In this document: one piece after another, positions 27,194 through 34,927 of the stretch | How positions within the stretch are numbered: position 1 is the first letter of the stretch | How the letters are laid out: the number at the start of each line of letters is the position of its first letter | NCBI GenBank assembly: GCA_026710325.1 | Contig: JAPORH010000017.1 | Coordinates: 1 to 40,656, forward strand | Length of the DNA stretch: 40,656 nt | Direction: 5' to 3' | Origin: Litoreibacter sp. | Lineage (GTDB): Bacteria; Pseudomonadota; Alphaproteobacteria; Rhodobacterales; Rhodobacteraceae | Made by a program: the position numbers and the translations under genes | Notes under the pieces: model-generated | The model's database searches: none | Told to the model about the DNA's origin: nothing | What the model saw: the letters and a program-made list of their open reading frames with translations, nothing else

Positions 27194-28645
27194 ATGACCA
27201 AGGCAATCATGATCCAAGGGGCAGGCTCGAATGTGGGCAAGTCAATGGTTGTCGCAGGGTTGTGCCGGCATTTTACCCGCAAAGGGCTGCGTGTACGCCC
27301 GTTCAAGCCGCAAAACATGTCCAACAACGCAGCGGTCACGGCGGATGGCGGCGAAATTGGACGCGCGCAAGCTTTGCAAGCACTGTCCTGCGACGTGCCA
27401 CCGATGGTCGACATGAACCCGGTTTTACTCAAACCCGAAACCGACATTGGCGCGCAGGTCATTGTACAAGGAAAACGCTTCGCCACGCTCAAGGCGCGCG
27501 ACTATGCCAAAGCCAAGCCAGAGCTTTTGAGCCGTGCTGTGGAAAGTTACCACAGGCTCGCACAAGACGCCGATCTGATCATCATCGAAGGCGCCGGCAG
27601 CCCTGCAGAGATCAATCTTCGCGCGGGCGACATCGCGAATATGGGCTTTGCCGAAGCGGTCGACGCGCCTGTCATTCTGACCGGTGACATAGACCGGGGC
27701 GGCGTGATTGCGCAGCTCGTCGGCACCCATGCTGTGCTGCCTGAAGCGGATCGGAACCGGATTGTCGGCTTTATCGTCAACAAGTTTCGGGGCGATGTCT
27801 CGCTTTTTGACGGCGGGCGGGTCGAGATAGAAAGCCGGACCGGCTGGGCCGATATCGGCGTTTTGCCCTGGTTCGCAGATGCCTGGAAGCTGCCCGCTGA
27901 GGATATCATGGATATCTCTTCCAGTGCGGGGGATGGTTTCAAGGTCGCTGTGCCGCGCCTTTCGCGGATCGCGAATTTTGACGACCTAGACCCGCTGAGC
28001 CAAGAACCGGGCGTGACAGTTGAGATCATTGAGGCAGGGCGCCCCCTACCCGGCGACGCTGATTTGGTTCTGATCCCGGGTTCAAAATCCACGATCAGCG
28101 ATTTGCAGCATTTTCGCGCGCAGGGGTGGGATATTGACTTGCTGGCCCATGTAAGGCGCGGCGGGCATGTCTTAGGCGTTTGCGGTGGCTACCAAATGCT
28201 GGGCCGAAAAATCGCCGATCCTGAAGGCATCGAAGGCCCGCCGGGAGAGACAGAGGGGCTGGGTCTGCTGAATGTGGAAACCACTATGTCGCCGCAAAAA
28301 CGGTTGGCGCGCGTTGAGGGGTTTGATCTCGCGTCAGGCAGCCCCGTGACTGGGTATGAGATCCATATCGGCGAAACGCATGGGCCCGATTGCGCGCGCG
28401 CCTGGCTTGAGATGGAGGGCAAGCAGCAAGGCGCTGCAAGCGCTGATGGGCGCATCAAAGGCTGCTATATTCACGGGCTTTTCTCGGCCGACAGCTTCCG
28501 GGCGGCATATCTTCAAGGGCTTGGGGCAGTCTCAGAGATCAAGGACTACGCAACACAGGTCGACACGGTGCTCGACGCGCTCTCTGATCACATCGCATCG
28601 CATCTTGAGTGCGACACGCTCCTGAGCTTGGTCAAAGACACTTAG
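27194..28645 (+). CDS. cobQ: Cobyric acid synthase
   Basis: MIQGAGSNVGKSMVVAGLCRHFTRKGLRVRPFKPQNMSNNAAVTADGGEIGRAQALQA...IPGSKSTISDL...GVCGGYQMLGRKI. Confidence 0.96.
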   Translation: MTKAIMIQGAGSNVGKSMVVAGLCRHFTRKGLRVRPFKPQNMSNNAAVTADGGEIGRAQALQALSCDVPPMVDMNPVLLKPETDIGAQVIVQGKRFATLKARDYAKAKPELLSRAVESYHRLAQDADLIIIEGAGSPAEINLRAGDIANMGFAEAVDAPVILTGDIDRGGVIAQLVGTHAVLPEADRNRIVGFIVNKFRGDVSLFDGGRVEIESRTGWADIGVLPWFADAWKLPAEDIMDISSSAGDGFKVAVPRLSRIANFDDLDPLSQEPGVTVEIIEAGRPLPGDADLVLIPGSKSTISDLQHFRAQGWDIDLLAHVRRGGHVLGVCGGYQMLGRKIADPEGIEGPPGETEGLGLLNVETTMSPQKRLARVEGFDLASGSPVTGYEIHIGETHGPDCARAWLEMEGKQQGAASADGRIKGCYIHGLFSADSFRAAYLQGLGAVSEIKDYATQVDTVLDALSDHIASHLECDTLLSLVKDT

Positions 28646-29910
28646 TCGAGCTCGCGCGCTGCCAAGGCGCGGTTGATCTCCTGACGCACAAGCTTGCGCA
28701 CATTGCGGGTGATCCGTTCGCCAAGTGCGCCGGTCAGCTCCTCGCGCACGATATCTGCGACGAGCTCGCGTAGCACATCCTCGTTGAGCAGGTCTTCATC
28801 GAACAAATCTGGTTCGTCCTCGAGCGGTTCGGCTTCAAGAATGTCTAGCTCTTCATCTGCAAGCTCTGCATCCAATTCGTGGGTCTCGACCTCTGTGTAG
28901 GTGATCTCCCGTCCCGAGCGAACAAAAGTCGCGATCCCTGCAACCTCCGCGTCGTCTTGCTCCCGTGAAAACGGCGCACTGCCCGCCGTGACGACCTCAT
29001 CCCAAGGTTCGGGTGCAGCCTCGGCGGCGGCAAGATGGGCATCAGAGTTGCGCGTACTCTGCCAGGTTTCCTCGTTAGCATCGTTTGAGGTCCGATCATC
29101 CGCGTCAAGATCGTCAAAATCCCAGTCGGTTTGAAAAGAAACATCTGATTTTGACGAACTCCATCCCGGGTCGATCATCGAGACTTGTGTTTCGTCCTCG
29201 ACCCCAGTGGGGTCTAAGTCTGTATCCGCGTGCAGGGCGGAGGCGGCTTCGGCCTCTGAATGCGGCTCTTGCTCAGTCAGAGGGGACAGAACCTCATCAG
29301 TTGTCGCGTCATCAAAGGAAAGATCAGCATCATCGGACGATGGCTCGATAAACGCCTCAGCGTCGTCCAAATCGCTTTCCTCTGGCGCAGCAGAGCTATC
29401 CCCATTTTGCCCTGGTTGATCGTTGGCCTTAGAAGCAGGTGTCAGGTGAAGTACCTCTGCACTCGCTGGCTTTACCGGCGCGACCGAAACATCATCAGGT
29501 GAGAAAGCGTTGGGGTCATCCGCGGCTTCGTCCTCGTAATACTCACTCACTGGGCTTGGCGCGATCCAGTGCAGGGACGCCGTCGGGTGTTCCTCGGGCT
29601 CAGTGGAGGCGGGTCCACTGGCATTTTCAATCGTTTCACTGACGGAGGCGCGCAAACTGTCCAGAGTGCTTTGCTCCACCTGATCTCCGGGCAGCACACG
29701 TTGCGCCGAGGTCAACAAGAGCGCCGTAGGCTTTGCGCCCGTCGCATCAGCTTTAGATACTGAGTCGCCTGAGGGTCCGCGATCTGTTTCCTCGGGTTTT
29801 TCAGCGCCAGTTTCGGCAGTATGCGCCGTATTTGACACCAAACGTTTGATCGAAGACAGCACGTCCTCGACATCTTCAGATTGCTCAGAATTGGCGACTC
29901 TGTCTGACAT
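28642..29910 (-). CDS. Highly acidic low-complexity protein with PopZ/DUF2497-like ends
   Basis: N-terminal EDVEDVLSSIKRLVS, long D/E/S/P-rich centre, C-terminal helices EDVLRELVADIVREELTGALGERITRNVRKLVRQEINRALAARELD. Next to tolC and pcm. Confidence 0.7.
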   Translation of the reverse strand: MSDRVANSEQSEDVEDVLSSIKRLVSNTAHTAETGAEKPEETDRGPSGDSVSKADATGAKPTALLLTSAQRVLPGDQVEQSTLDSLRASVSETIENASGPASTEPEEHPTASLHWIAPSPVSEYYEDEAADDPNAFSPDDVSVAPVKPASAEVLHLTPASKANDQPGQNGDSSAAPEESDLDDAEAFIEPSSDDADLSFDDATTDEVLSPLTEQEPHSEAEAASALHADTDLDPTGVEDETQVSMIDPGWSSSKSDVSFQTDWDFDDLDADDRTSNDANEETWQSTRNSDAHLAAAEAAPEPWDEVVTAGSAPFSREQDDAEVAGIATFVRSGREITYTEVETHELDAELADEELDILEAEPLEDEPDLFDEDLLNEDVLRELVADIVREELTGALGERITRNVRKLVRQEINRALAARELD

Positions 29911-29984
29911 CGCTCAGCCTCGTTAATTTTGTACAAACCGTAACGATTTGCTTGGGGGCTGACAACTAAAGGGTCAGATACTCG

Positions 29985-31376
29985 TTAATTTTCATACCGT
30001 TTTAAGATCCGATCCAGCTTGGCACCTTGCTTGGATCGTTTGATGGGCGCGGATTTTACGGCGTTGAAATACTCCGCCGGGTCATATTGCGCTACGGGCA
30101 AACCAAGGCCCGTGACCGTCAAATCGCCCATAGCAAAGAGAAGCTGATAGGCTGCGGAGAAGACCTGAGTTTCAAATACCACGCCATTGGTCCGCGCATT
30201 TAGCAGCGATTGTTCCGCATCAAGCACGTCAAGCGTGGTGCGCGCACCAAGCTTGGCTTCTTCGCGCACGCCTTCGAAGGCAACCTGTGCTGCACGGATT
30301 TGACGTTCGTTCGCCTCTAGTTGCGCGCGCGCGACTGCAAGCTGGGACCAGCTATCCGCCACGTTCTGGCGCGCGATGAGCACCGTTTGATTGAGATTTG
30401 CGCGTGACGCGTGCACCTGCGCCAAGGCACGTCGCTCCAGCGCACGAAGTTGGCCGCCCTGATAGAGAGGCACCGAAAGCTGCAACGCAACAGAGGAATT
30501 GTTATCCGTGCGCTCGTTGTGACCAACGCTGCCCGACAGGCTAAGCTGCGGCGAGGTTGCTTTTTGTGCGCGCGCCGCGTTTAGCTCGCTAGCTTTGACT
30601 TGATGCTGCGCCTGGTCAATGCTGGGCTGCATGCGAACAGCACGCGCGGTTGCGGCGTCCAGGCTGGCAGGTAGCTTGGGAAAGGACAGCCCGCCATTCA
30701 GCGTGCCTGAGCTGCGACCGACGGCTGCGCGATATTGCTCGCGCGCAATGGCGAGATTGCCAACAGCTTGCGCCAGTTGGCCACGTGCTTCAGCCAAGCG
30801 CGCCTCGGCTTGCGCGACATCCGTACGGGTGACCTCACCCACCTCAAAACGGTCACGCGCAGCGCGCAGCTCTTGCGTAATCAACCGCAGATTGCTCTCG
30901 CGCAGGTTGACCGTCCGCTGTTCTCTCAAGACGCCAAGATAGGCGTTGACCGCCGTGAGCAGGACGGATTGCTCCTGCGCCAGCAACTGCGCGCGGGTCG
31001 CCAGAACTGTCTCTTTTGCAGCTTCAACCGCAAGCTTGGTTGCGCCGCCATCGTAGATCAAAAGCTGCATCTGCAACTCCACCGACGAGGTCAAAGACCC
31101 GCCAGGGAAGTTGGACGCTTGGTCGGCTTGTGTGACGCGCCCAACAGCCGAAATCTGCGGCCGCAGCACCGACAAAGCCACGGCGACATCCTCGTCTGTC
31201 GCGCGCAACAAGGCACGGTTTTGTTCTAGAAGGTTTGAATTCTCATAGGCCGCCGCCAAAGCCTGGCGCAGGCTATCCGCGAAAGACGAAGTCGGCGCGA
31301 AGGCCAAAAAAGCGCCTAAAGCCAACGCAGTACTGCGCCGGCGCAGTTTTGAGTAACATATTACAAATCGTGTCAT
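29985..31376 (-). CDS. tolC: TolC family outer membrane protein
   Basis: Signal peptide, SLRQALAAAYENSNLLEQNRALLRATDEDVAVALSVLRPQISAVG, VGEVTRTDVAQAEARLAEARGQLAQA, KLGARTTLDVLDAEQSLLNARTN. Confidence 0.94.
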   Translation of the reverse strand: MTRFVICYSKLRRRSTALALGAFLAFAPTSSFADSLRQALAAAYENSNLLEQNRALLRATDEDVAVALSVLRPQISAVGRVTQADQASNFPGGSLTSSVELQMQLLIYDGGATKLAVEAAKETVLATRAQLLAQEQSVLLTAVNAYLGVLREQRTVNLRESNLRLITQELRAARDRFEVGEVTRTDVAQAEARLAEARGQLAQAVGNLAIAREQYRAAVGRSSGTLNGGLSFPKLPASLDAATARAVRMQPSIDQAQHQVKASELNAARAQKATSPQLSLSGSVGHNERTDNNSSVALQLSVPLYQGGQLRALERRALAQVHASRANLNQTVLIARQNVADSWSQLAVARAQLEANERQIRAAQVAFEGVREEAKLGARTTLDVLDAEQSLLNARTNGVVFETQVFSAAYQLLFAMGDLTVTGLGLPVAQYDPAEYFNAVKSAPIKRSKQGAKLDRILKRYEN

Positions 31377-31395
31377 CGGCCTCTCGCCTCATAAC

Positions 31396-32049
31396 CTATA
31401 ATGAAAAATCTTGTGCCGCCTCGAACCCTGGCAAAACAGGTGCGCTCGCGTTGAAGGCGCGTCGCCAAGTGACCTGGCCATCAACAAAGTAGCCTATACG
31501 GCACTCACCCAAAGCGCCTTCCATGAAAATTGCGGCGATGCGCCCGCCCTCTTTGAGCTGCGACAAAAGCGTTTCGGGCACGGCCTCTACGCCGCCTTCA
31601 ATCACGATAGCATCATAAGGACCGTGTTTGGCTGCGCCCGCGGTCAGCGCGCCTTCAAGAACCACAACATTGTCGGCCCCTTCTTCCAAAAGGCTGGCTT
31701 CCGCATCCTTGGCGAGCGCCGCATCTTCCTCAAGGGCTATGACGGCGTCGCACATGCGCGATAGAAGCGCCGCAGTGTAACCAAGCCCGGTCCCAATTGC
31801 CAAAACGACGTCGGAGTTTTGAAGCTCCATCACGTCCAGCATCTTAGCAAGACTGCGCGGCTCCAGGATCACGCGATTGGGGCTCAAAGCGATGTTTGCG
31901 TCAACGTAAGCTGTCTCTTTACGCCCACGAGGAACAAAGGCCTCTCGCCTTACGCTCAACATGGCGTCTATAATTGGAAATTTTGTAACGTCTGACGGCC
32001 GCACTTGGGTGTCGACCATCATCACGCGATTGGCAGAAAAATCAGTCAT
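31396..32049 (-). CDS. pcm: Protein-L-isoaspartate O-methyltransferase
   Basis: MMVDTQVRPSDVTKFPIIDAMLSVRREAFVP...VLAIGTGLGYTAALLSRMCDAVIALEED. Confidence 0.88.
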   Translation of the reverse strand: MTDFSANRVMMVDTQVRPSDVTKFPIIDAMLSVRREAFVPRGRKETAYVDANIALSPNRVILEPRSLAKMLDVMELQNSDVVLAIGTGLGYTAALLSRMCDAVIALEEDAALAKDAEASLLEEGADNVVVLEGALTAGAAKHGPYDAIVIEGGVEAVPETLLSQLKEGGRIAAIFMEGALGECRIGYFVDGQVTWRRAFNASAPVLPGFEAAQDFSL

Positions 32050-32195
32050 TGACTAAACTCTTCGGTCTAGTTTCGGTCATTCTCGTTTGACACAGAAATG
32101 TCGACCGAACAACAGATAAGACCCAAACCGAAGGCAGACGTCGGCATGGGTGCGACTTATGTGACAAGTTTTTCTACGATAGCCCCGGAGGAGCG

Positions 32196-32291
32196 ATGTC
32201 ATCATGCCGCATCAAAACGACATGGCCTTGGCTTTTAGACACGAAGCCAAAACATGCTCACAGAGGCTTAAACAACTGCCGCGATAGCTGA
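32196..32291 (+). CDS. Possible 31-aa small ORF (weak)
   Basis: CGGAGGAG directly upstream of ATG; MSSCRIKTTWPWLLDTKPKHAHRGLNNCRDS. No homology recognised. Confidence 0.2.
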   Translation: MSSCRIKTTWPWLLDTKPKHAHRGLNNCRDS

Positions 32292-32528
32292 AGACACTTC
32301 AGACCAAGGTTCAAAGCGGTTTGGGATAGTTGACGAAGATCGAACCATCGTCTCTACCCATCACCTTTCAGGCCCCTGGCGCCAAACCCAGCAGCGTCGC
32401 TTTTTCGATCTAATCGAAAGAAAAAACCTAGTTGTGACCAAGGCAAATAATCTGGCTGCCGCCCATTCTCTCAGCCAATTCGGCCTTGACGACCAATTCC
32501 ATGCAGATCAAAAAGAACTCACCACGGC

Positions 32529-32602
32529 GGCGAGTTGGCGGAGTGGTGACGCAGCGGATTGCAAATCCGTGTACACCGGTTCGATTCCGGTACTCGCCTC
32601 CA
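32529..32602 (+). tRNA. tRNA-Cys (GCA anticodon)
   Basis: GGCGAGT/ACTCGCC acceptor stem, anticodon arm CGGATTGCAAATCCG, T arm ACCGGTTCGATTCCGGT, encoded CCA. Confidence 0.95.
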
Positions 32603-32837
32603 AACAAAATCAATTGCTTAACTAATATCTAGGCGTCACAACAGTGAGCTAAGTCTCTTTTTAATCTCATCGAAAATCGTGTTCCGATAAGTTCAGGAAT
32701 GCTCAACCCTGTATGAGCGGAATCGACTATCCCGGCTTGAAATCGCGCGATCTCAATTTCCAACTCGAGTCCGAGGTCTGCGCTAACCACGATGTAGTCT
32801 GGAGCGGATGTTCGCTCTGCGCGCAGCTAAAGCCCGG

Positions 32838-32970
32838 AAGGAGCCCATGGCAGTCATTGCGATTTCTCGCTGCGCGCGCACGCAGCAAGAAAGTCGCCGC
32901 ACGTGCGCGGTTCATGACGCCGCGCGGCGGCGGCCATCGCTGCCATTCGTTCACGGCGCAGCGAGAAATT
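32838..32970 (+). other. Structure-rich segment with alternative pairings downstream of an SD-ATG
   Basis: TTTCTcGCTGCG(32863-32874)/CGCAGCaAGAAA(32881-32892) competes with ATTTCTCGCTGCGC(32862-32875)/GCGCAGCGAGAAAT(32956-32969). GGAAGGAG-CCC-ATG at 32838-32849. Confidence 0.4.
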
Positions 32971-32993
32971 TCAAAGCAACTCACTCTTCGCGG

Positions 32994-33031
32994 GACAAAA
33001 CGGTCGCTGGTTTCGCGTCTGGCAACGACCG
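32994..33031 (-). terminator. Terminator of the DUF1127-STAS operon
   Basis: Minus strand CGGTCG-TTGCCAGACGCGAAACCAG-CGACCG-TTTTGT. Confidence 0.6.
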
Positions 33032-33070
33032 CTCTGACCTCGTTCCTTCTTCCGAAGAAATATAGAGAGG

Positions 33071-33409
33071 CTAAGCCGCGACGTCCGATTGAGCCTCGCA
33101 GCGTAGCTTGACATCGAACAGGTGATCGTAGCCAGAACCCTCAAGGATGGCTGCGATGTCACGGGATGCATCATGAACCAGGAGTTTCTCACCAGTTCGT
33201 GTGTGAAGCAACTTAGCGGCAACAATCAAAGCCTTGGTGCCTGCGCGCGTCGCCTGCTCTACTTCGCTCAGGTATACCATGACCTTGCCGGGCTCTATTG
33301 ATCCAAGATTAACAATTGAATCGTAGACCGAGCCCATGCCTTTGCTGTCGAGCCGTCCTTGTAACCTCACGCGGGTGACGGGTCCCGTTTTTTCGATGCT
33401 AACCTTCAT
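33071..33409 (-). CDS. STAS-domain (anti-sigma factor antagonist-like) protein
   Basis: MKVSIEKTGPVTRVRLQGRLDSKGMGSVYDSIVNLGSIEPGKVMVYLSEVEQATRAGTKALIVAAKLLHTRTGEKLLVHDASRDIAAILEGSGYDHLF. Confidence 0.8.
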   Translation of the reverse strand: MKVSIEKTGPVTRVRLQGRLDSKGMGSVYDSIVNLGSIEPGKVMVYLSEVEQATRAGTKALIVAAKLLHTRTGEKLLVHDASRDIAAILEGSGYDHLFDVKLRCEAQSDVAA

Positions 33410-33767
33410 GGCCCATTACCTCCCGTCGCGCACTCAAAGAAGCAACTTCTTTTGCAATCGCATCTTGCTTCAAAGCTCGCTTGGATCCTGCGATCGCCAA
33501 TCCTTCTAAGGTTAAGTCTGACCTGGAAAGCCCGATATCATAGAGTTCGTAGTCACTCATTCGGTTCAATTCAGCGAAGACGAGTCGGTTTCTACGATCC
33601 TCTGACATTTCCCTGAACGTCGAACGGATCGCATCGCGCATTCGCCGAAGCGCGGTACTGCTCCCTCTGCCGAGGGCGTTCATCGAGGCATATGCGAGTC
33701 TTTGGATTTCAGTTTGCCTTAGGCGCAATGCCGCACCGAATTTCGGGGAGTAAGTCTTTGTATCCAT
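33399..33767 (-). CDS. DUF1127 (YjiS-like) domain protein
   Basis: C-terminal half RNRLVFAELNRMSDYELYDIGLSRSDL is the DUF1127 signature. 11-nt overlap with the STAS start. Confidence 0.82.
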   Translation of the reverse strand: MDTKTYSPKFGAALRLRQTEIQRLAYASMNALGRGSSTALRRMRDAIRSTFREMSEDRRNRLVFAELNRMSDYELYDIGLSRSDLTLEGLAIAGSKRALKQDAIAKEVASLSARREVMGHEG

Positions 33768-33928
33768 TTTCTTTTCCAATCCATGGGGAACCAAGCCGCT
33801 GCAGTGCCATGCCTCGACCAGCCCCGGGAAGATGCTCGGAGCGTGTTCTGATTTGTGATGAGGCTCATCTTGTGAACCTGTGCCGCTTTTTAGGGGTGGA
33901 CGTTTACGAGGTGGTATCGAAAGTATCG

Positions 33929-33948
33929 CGTTCGAAACGAACGTTTCG
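33929..33948. promoter_or_regulatory. Overlapping palindromes in a divergent promoter region (candidate Lrp/AsnC operator)
   Basis: CGTTCG-AAA-CGAACG (33929-33943) overlaps CGAAACG-AA-CGTTTCG (33933-33948), followed by a T8 run. Confidence 0.5.
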
Positions 33949-34003
33949 CATTTTTTTTGGTTTTGTGCGAAAATCGCGCATCCGGAAAATTTGGGCATAG
34001 AGC

Positions 34004-34456
34004 ATGGAAGAACTTGATAGCTTTGACCGCAAAATCTTGGCGCTGATGGAAGTCGATGCACGCCGGACCGGAGACGACTTATCCGAAGCAATTGGGTTAT
34101 CGTCGGCTGCATGCCTCCGCCGCCTTCAACGTCTGAGAAAAATTGGGGCTATCGAGCGCGAGGTTGCGGTGATCAACCCGATCTACAAGCGCAAGGGCAT
34201 CGAGATTTTCGTACTGGTGCGTTTTGATCCTCATAATCTGAAGCGGATTGGAACTTTGATGAAACGATTTGGCAAACATCCAGATGTCGAACGCGTCTGG
34301 TCGGTTACCGGCGAGGAAGACGTTGTGCTGTTCTTAAACTGCGCGTCGATGGAGGAGTTCTCTGACTTTGCGGATGCTTACTTGTTTCAACCACCCGTCG
34401 ATGGATTCTTGAGCCTTGTTGTGCTCAAGGAGCTAGCGAAAGAGGCGAGCGTGTAG
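34004..34456 (+). CDS. Lrp/AsnC family transcriptional regulator
   Basis: LDSFDRKILALMEVDARRTGDDLSEAIGLSSAACLRRLQRLRKIGAIEREVAVINP. Confidence 0.92.
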   Translation: MEELDSFDRKILALMEVDARRTGDDLSEAIGLSSAACLRRLQRLRKIGAIEREVAVINPIYKRKGIEIFVLVRFDPHNLKRIGTLMKRFGKHPDVERVWSVTGEEDVVLFLNCASMEEFSDFADAYLFQPPVDGFLSLVVLKELAKEASV

Positions 34457-34589
34457 GTCGAACGCGGGCAAAGATGAGTAGCGCAGAATCCAATAACTTG
34501 GGCTCTTCCTGTCGCTTAGCCGCATCTTGGGCGGGAATACAAAATGGCTGCTAGCCGAGAGATCGCTCTGCAACGGGCAAGCCGCGGAC

Positions 34590-34628
34590 GAACCGACCAT
34601 TCATCTCGCATCGATGAATAACCGGTTC
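34590..34628. repeat. Extended imperfect hairpin
   Basis: GAACCG-acc-ATTCATC-tcgcatc-GATGAAT-aac-CGGTTC. Confidence 0.65.
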
Positions 34629-34690
34629 ATAGTCTTCTAGGATTCAAACCCTCTTTTCAAAGCTATATCGAAGGCAGAATGCGCAGGCGA

Positions 34691-34810
34691 TTATGCGGCC
34701 TTTCGTTCGAAAGCCAATGGGCTTTTGTATCCTAAGGCTGAGTGTTTCCTGCGTAGATTGTAAAATCCGTTGATGTATTGAAACAGGGCGGTTTCGGCCT
34801 GCCGTCTTGT
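34691..34810 (-). pseudogene. IS3-family transposase (OrfB) C-terminal relic
   Basis: Reverse strand reads TRRQAETALFQYINGFYNLRRKHSALGYKSPLAFERKAA*. An in-frame TAG lies immediately upstream. Confidence 0.85.
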
Positions 34811-34828
34811 CTAGCAAGATTGCCGCGA

Positions 34829-34883
34829 AGAAAAATGCAGCTGAGGTCTGAGAAACGCCAGGCGCTTGCGATCCTCAGCTGCA
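34829..34883 (-). terminator. Terminator of the VPLPA-CTERM gene
   Basis: Minus strand TGCAGCTGAGG...CCTCAGCTGCA (11-bp arms) followed by TTTTTCTT. Confidence 0.8.
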
Positions 34884-34927
34884 ACCGTGTGGTGCAAAGA
34901 CCACAATAGGGGGTGCATAGATACTGT

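Noticed and set aside
29919-29992. 12-nt direct repeat CTCGTTAATTTT, 62 nt apart
   Set aside because: The second copy is the tolC 3' end; probably coincidental or a duplication scar, without further support.
32403-32419. TTTCGAT-CTA-ATCGAAA hairpin considered as a terminator
   Set aside because: No U-tract in the correct position on either strand.
32847-33065. 72-aa ORF starting MAVIAISRCARTQQESRR, briefly reminiscent of the N-terminus of cytidylate kinase-like proteins
   Set aside because: The similarity ends after about eight residues and no kinase motifs follow; kept only as part of the structured-region finding.
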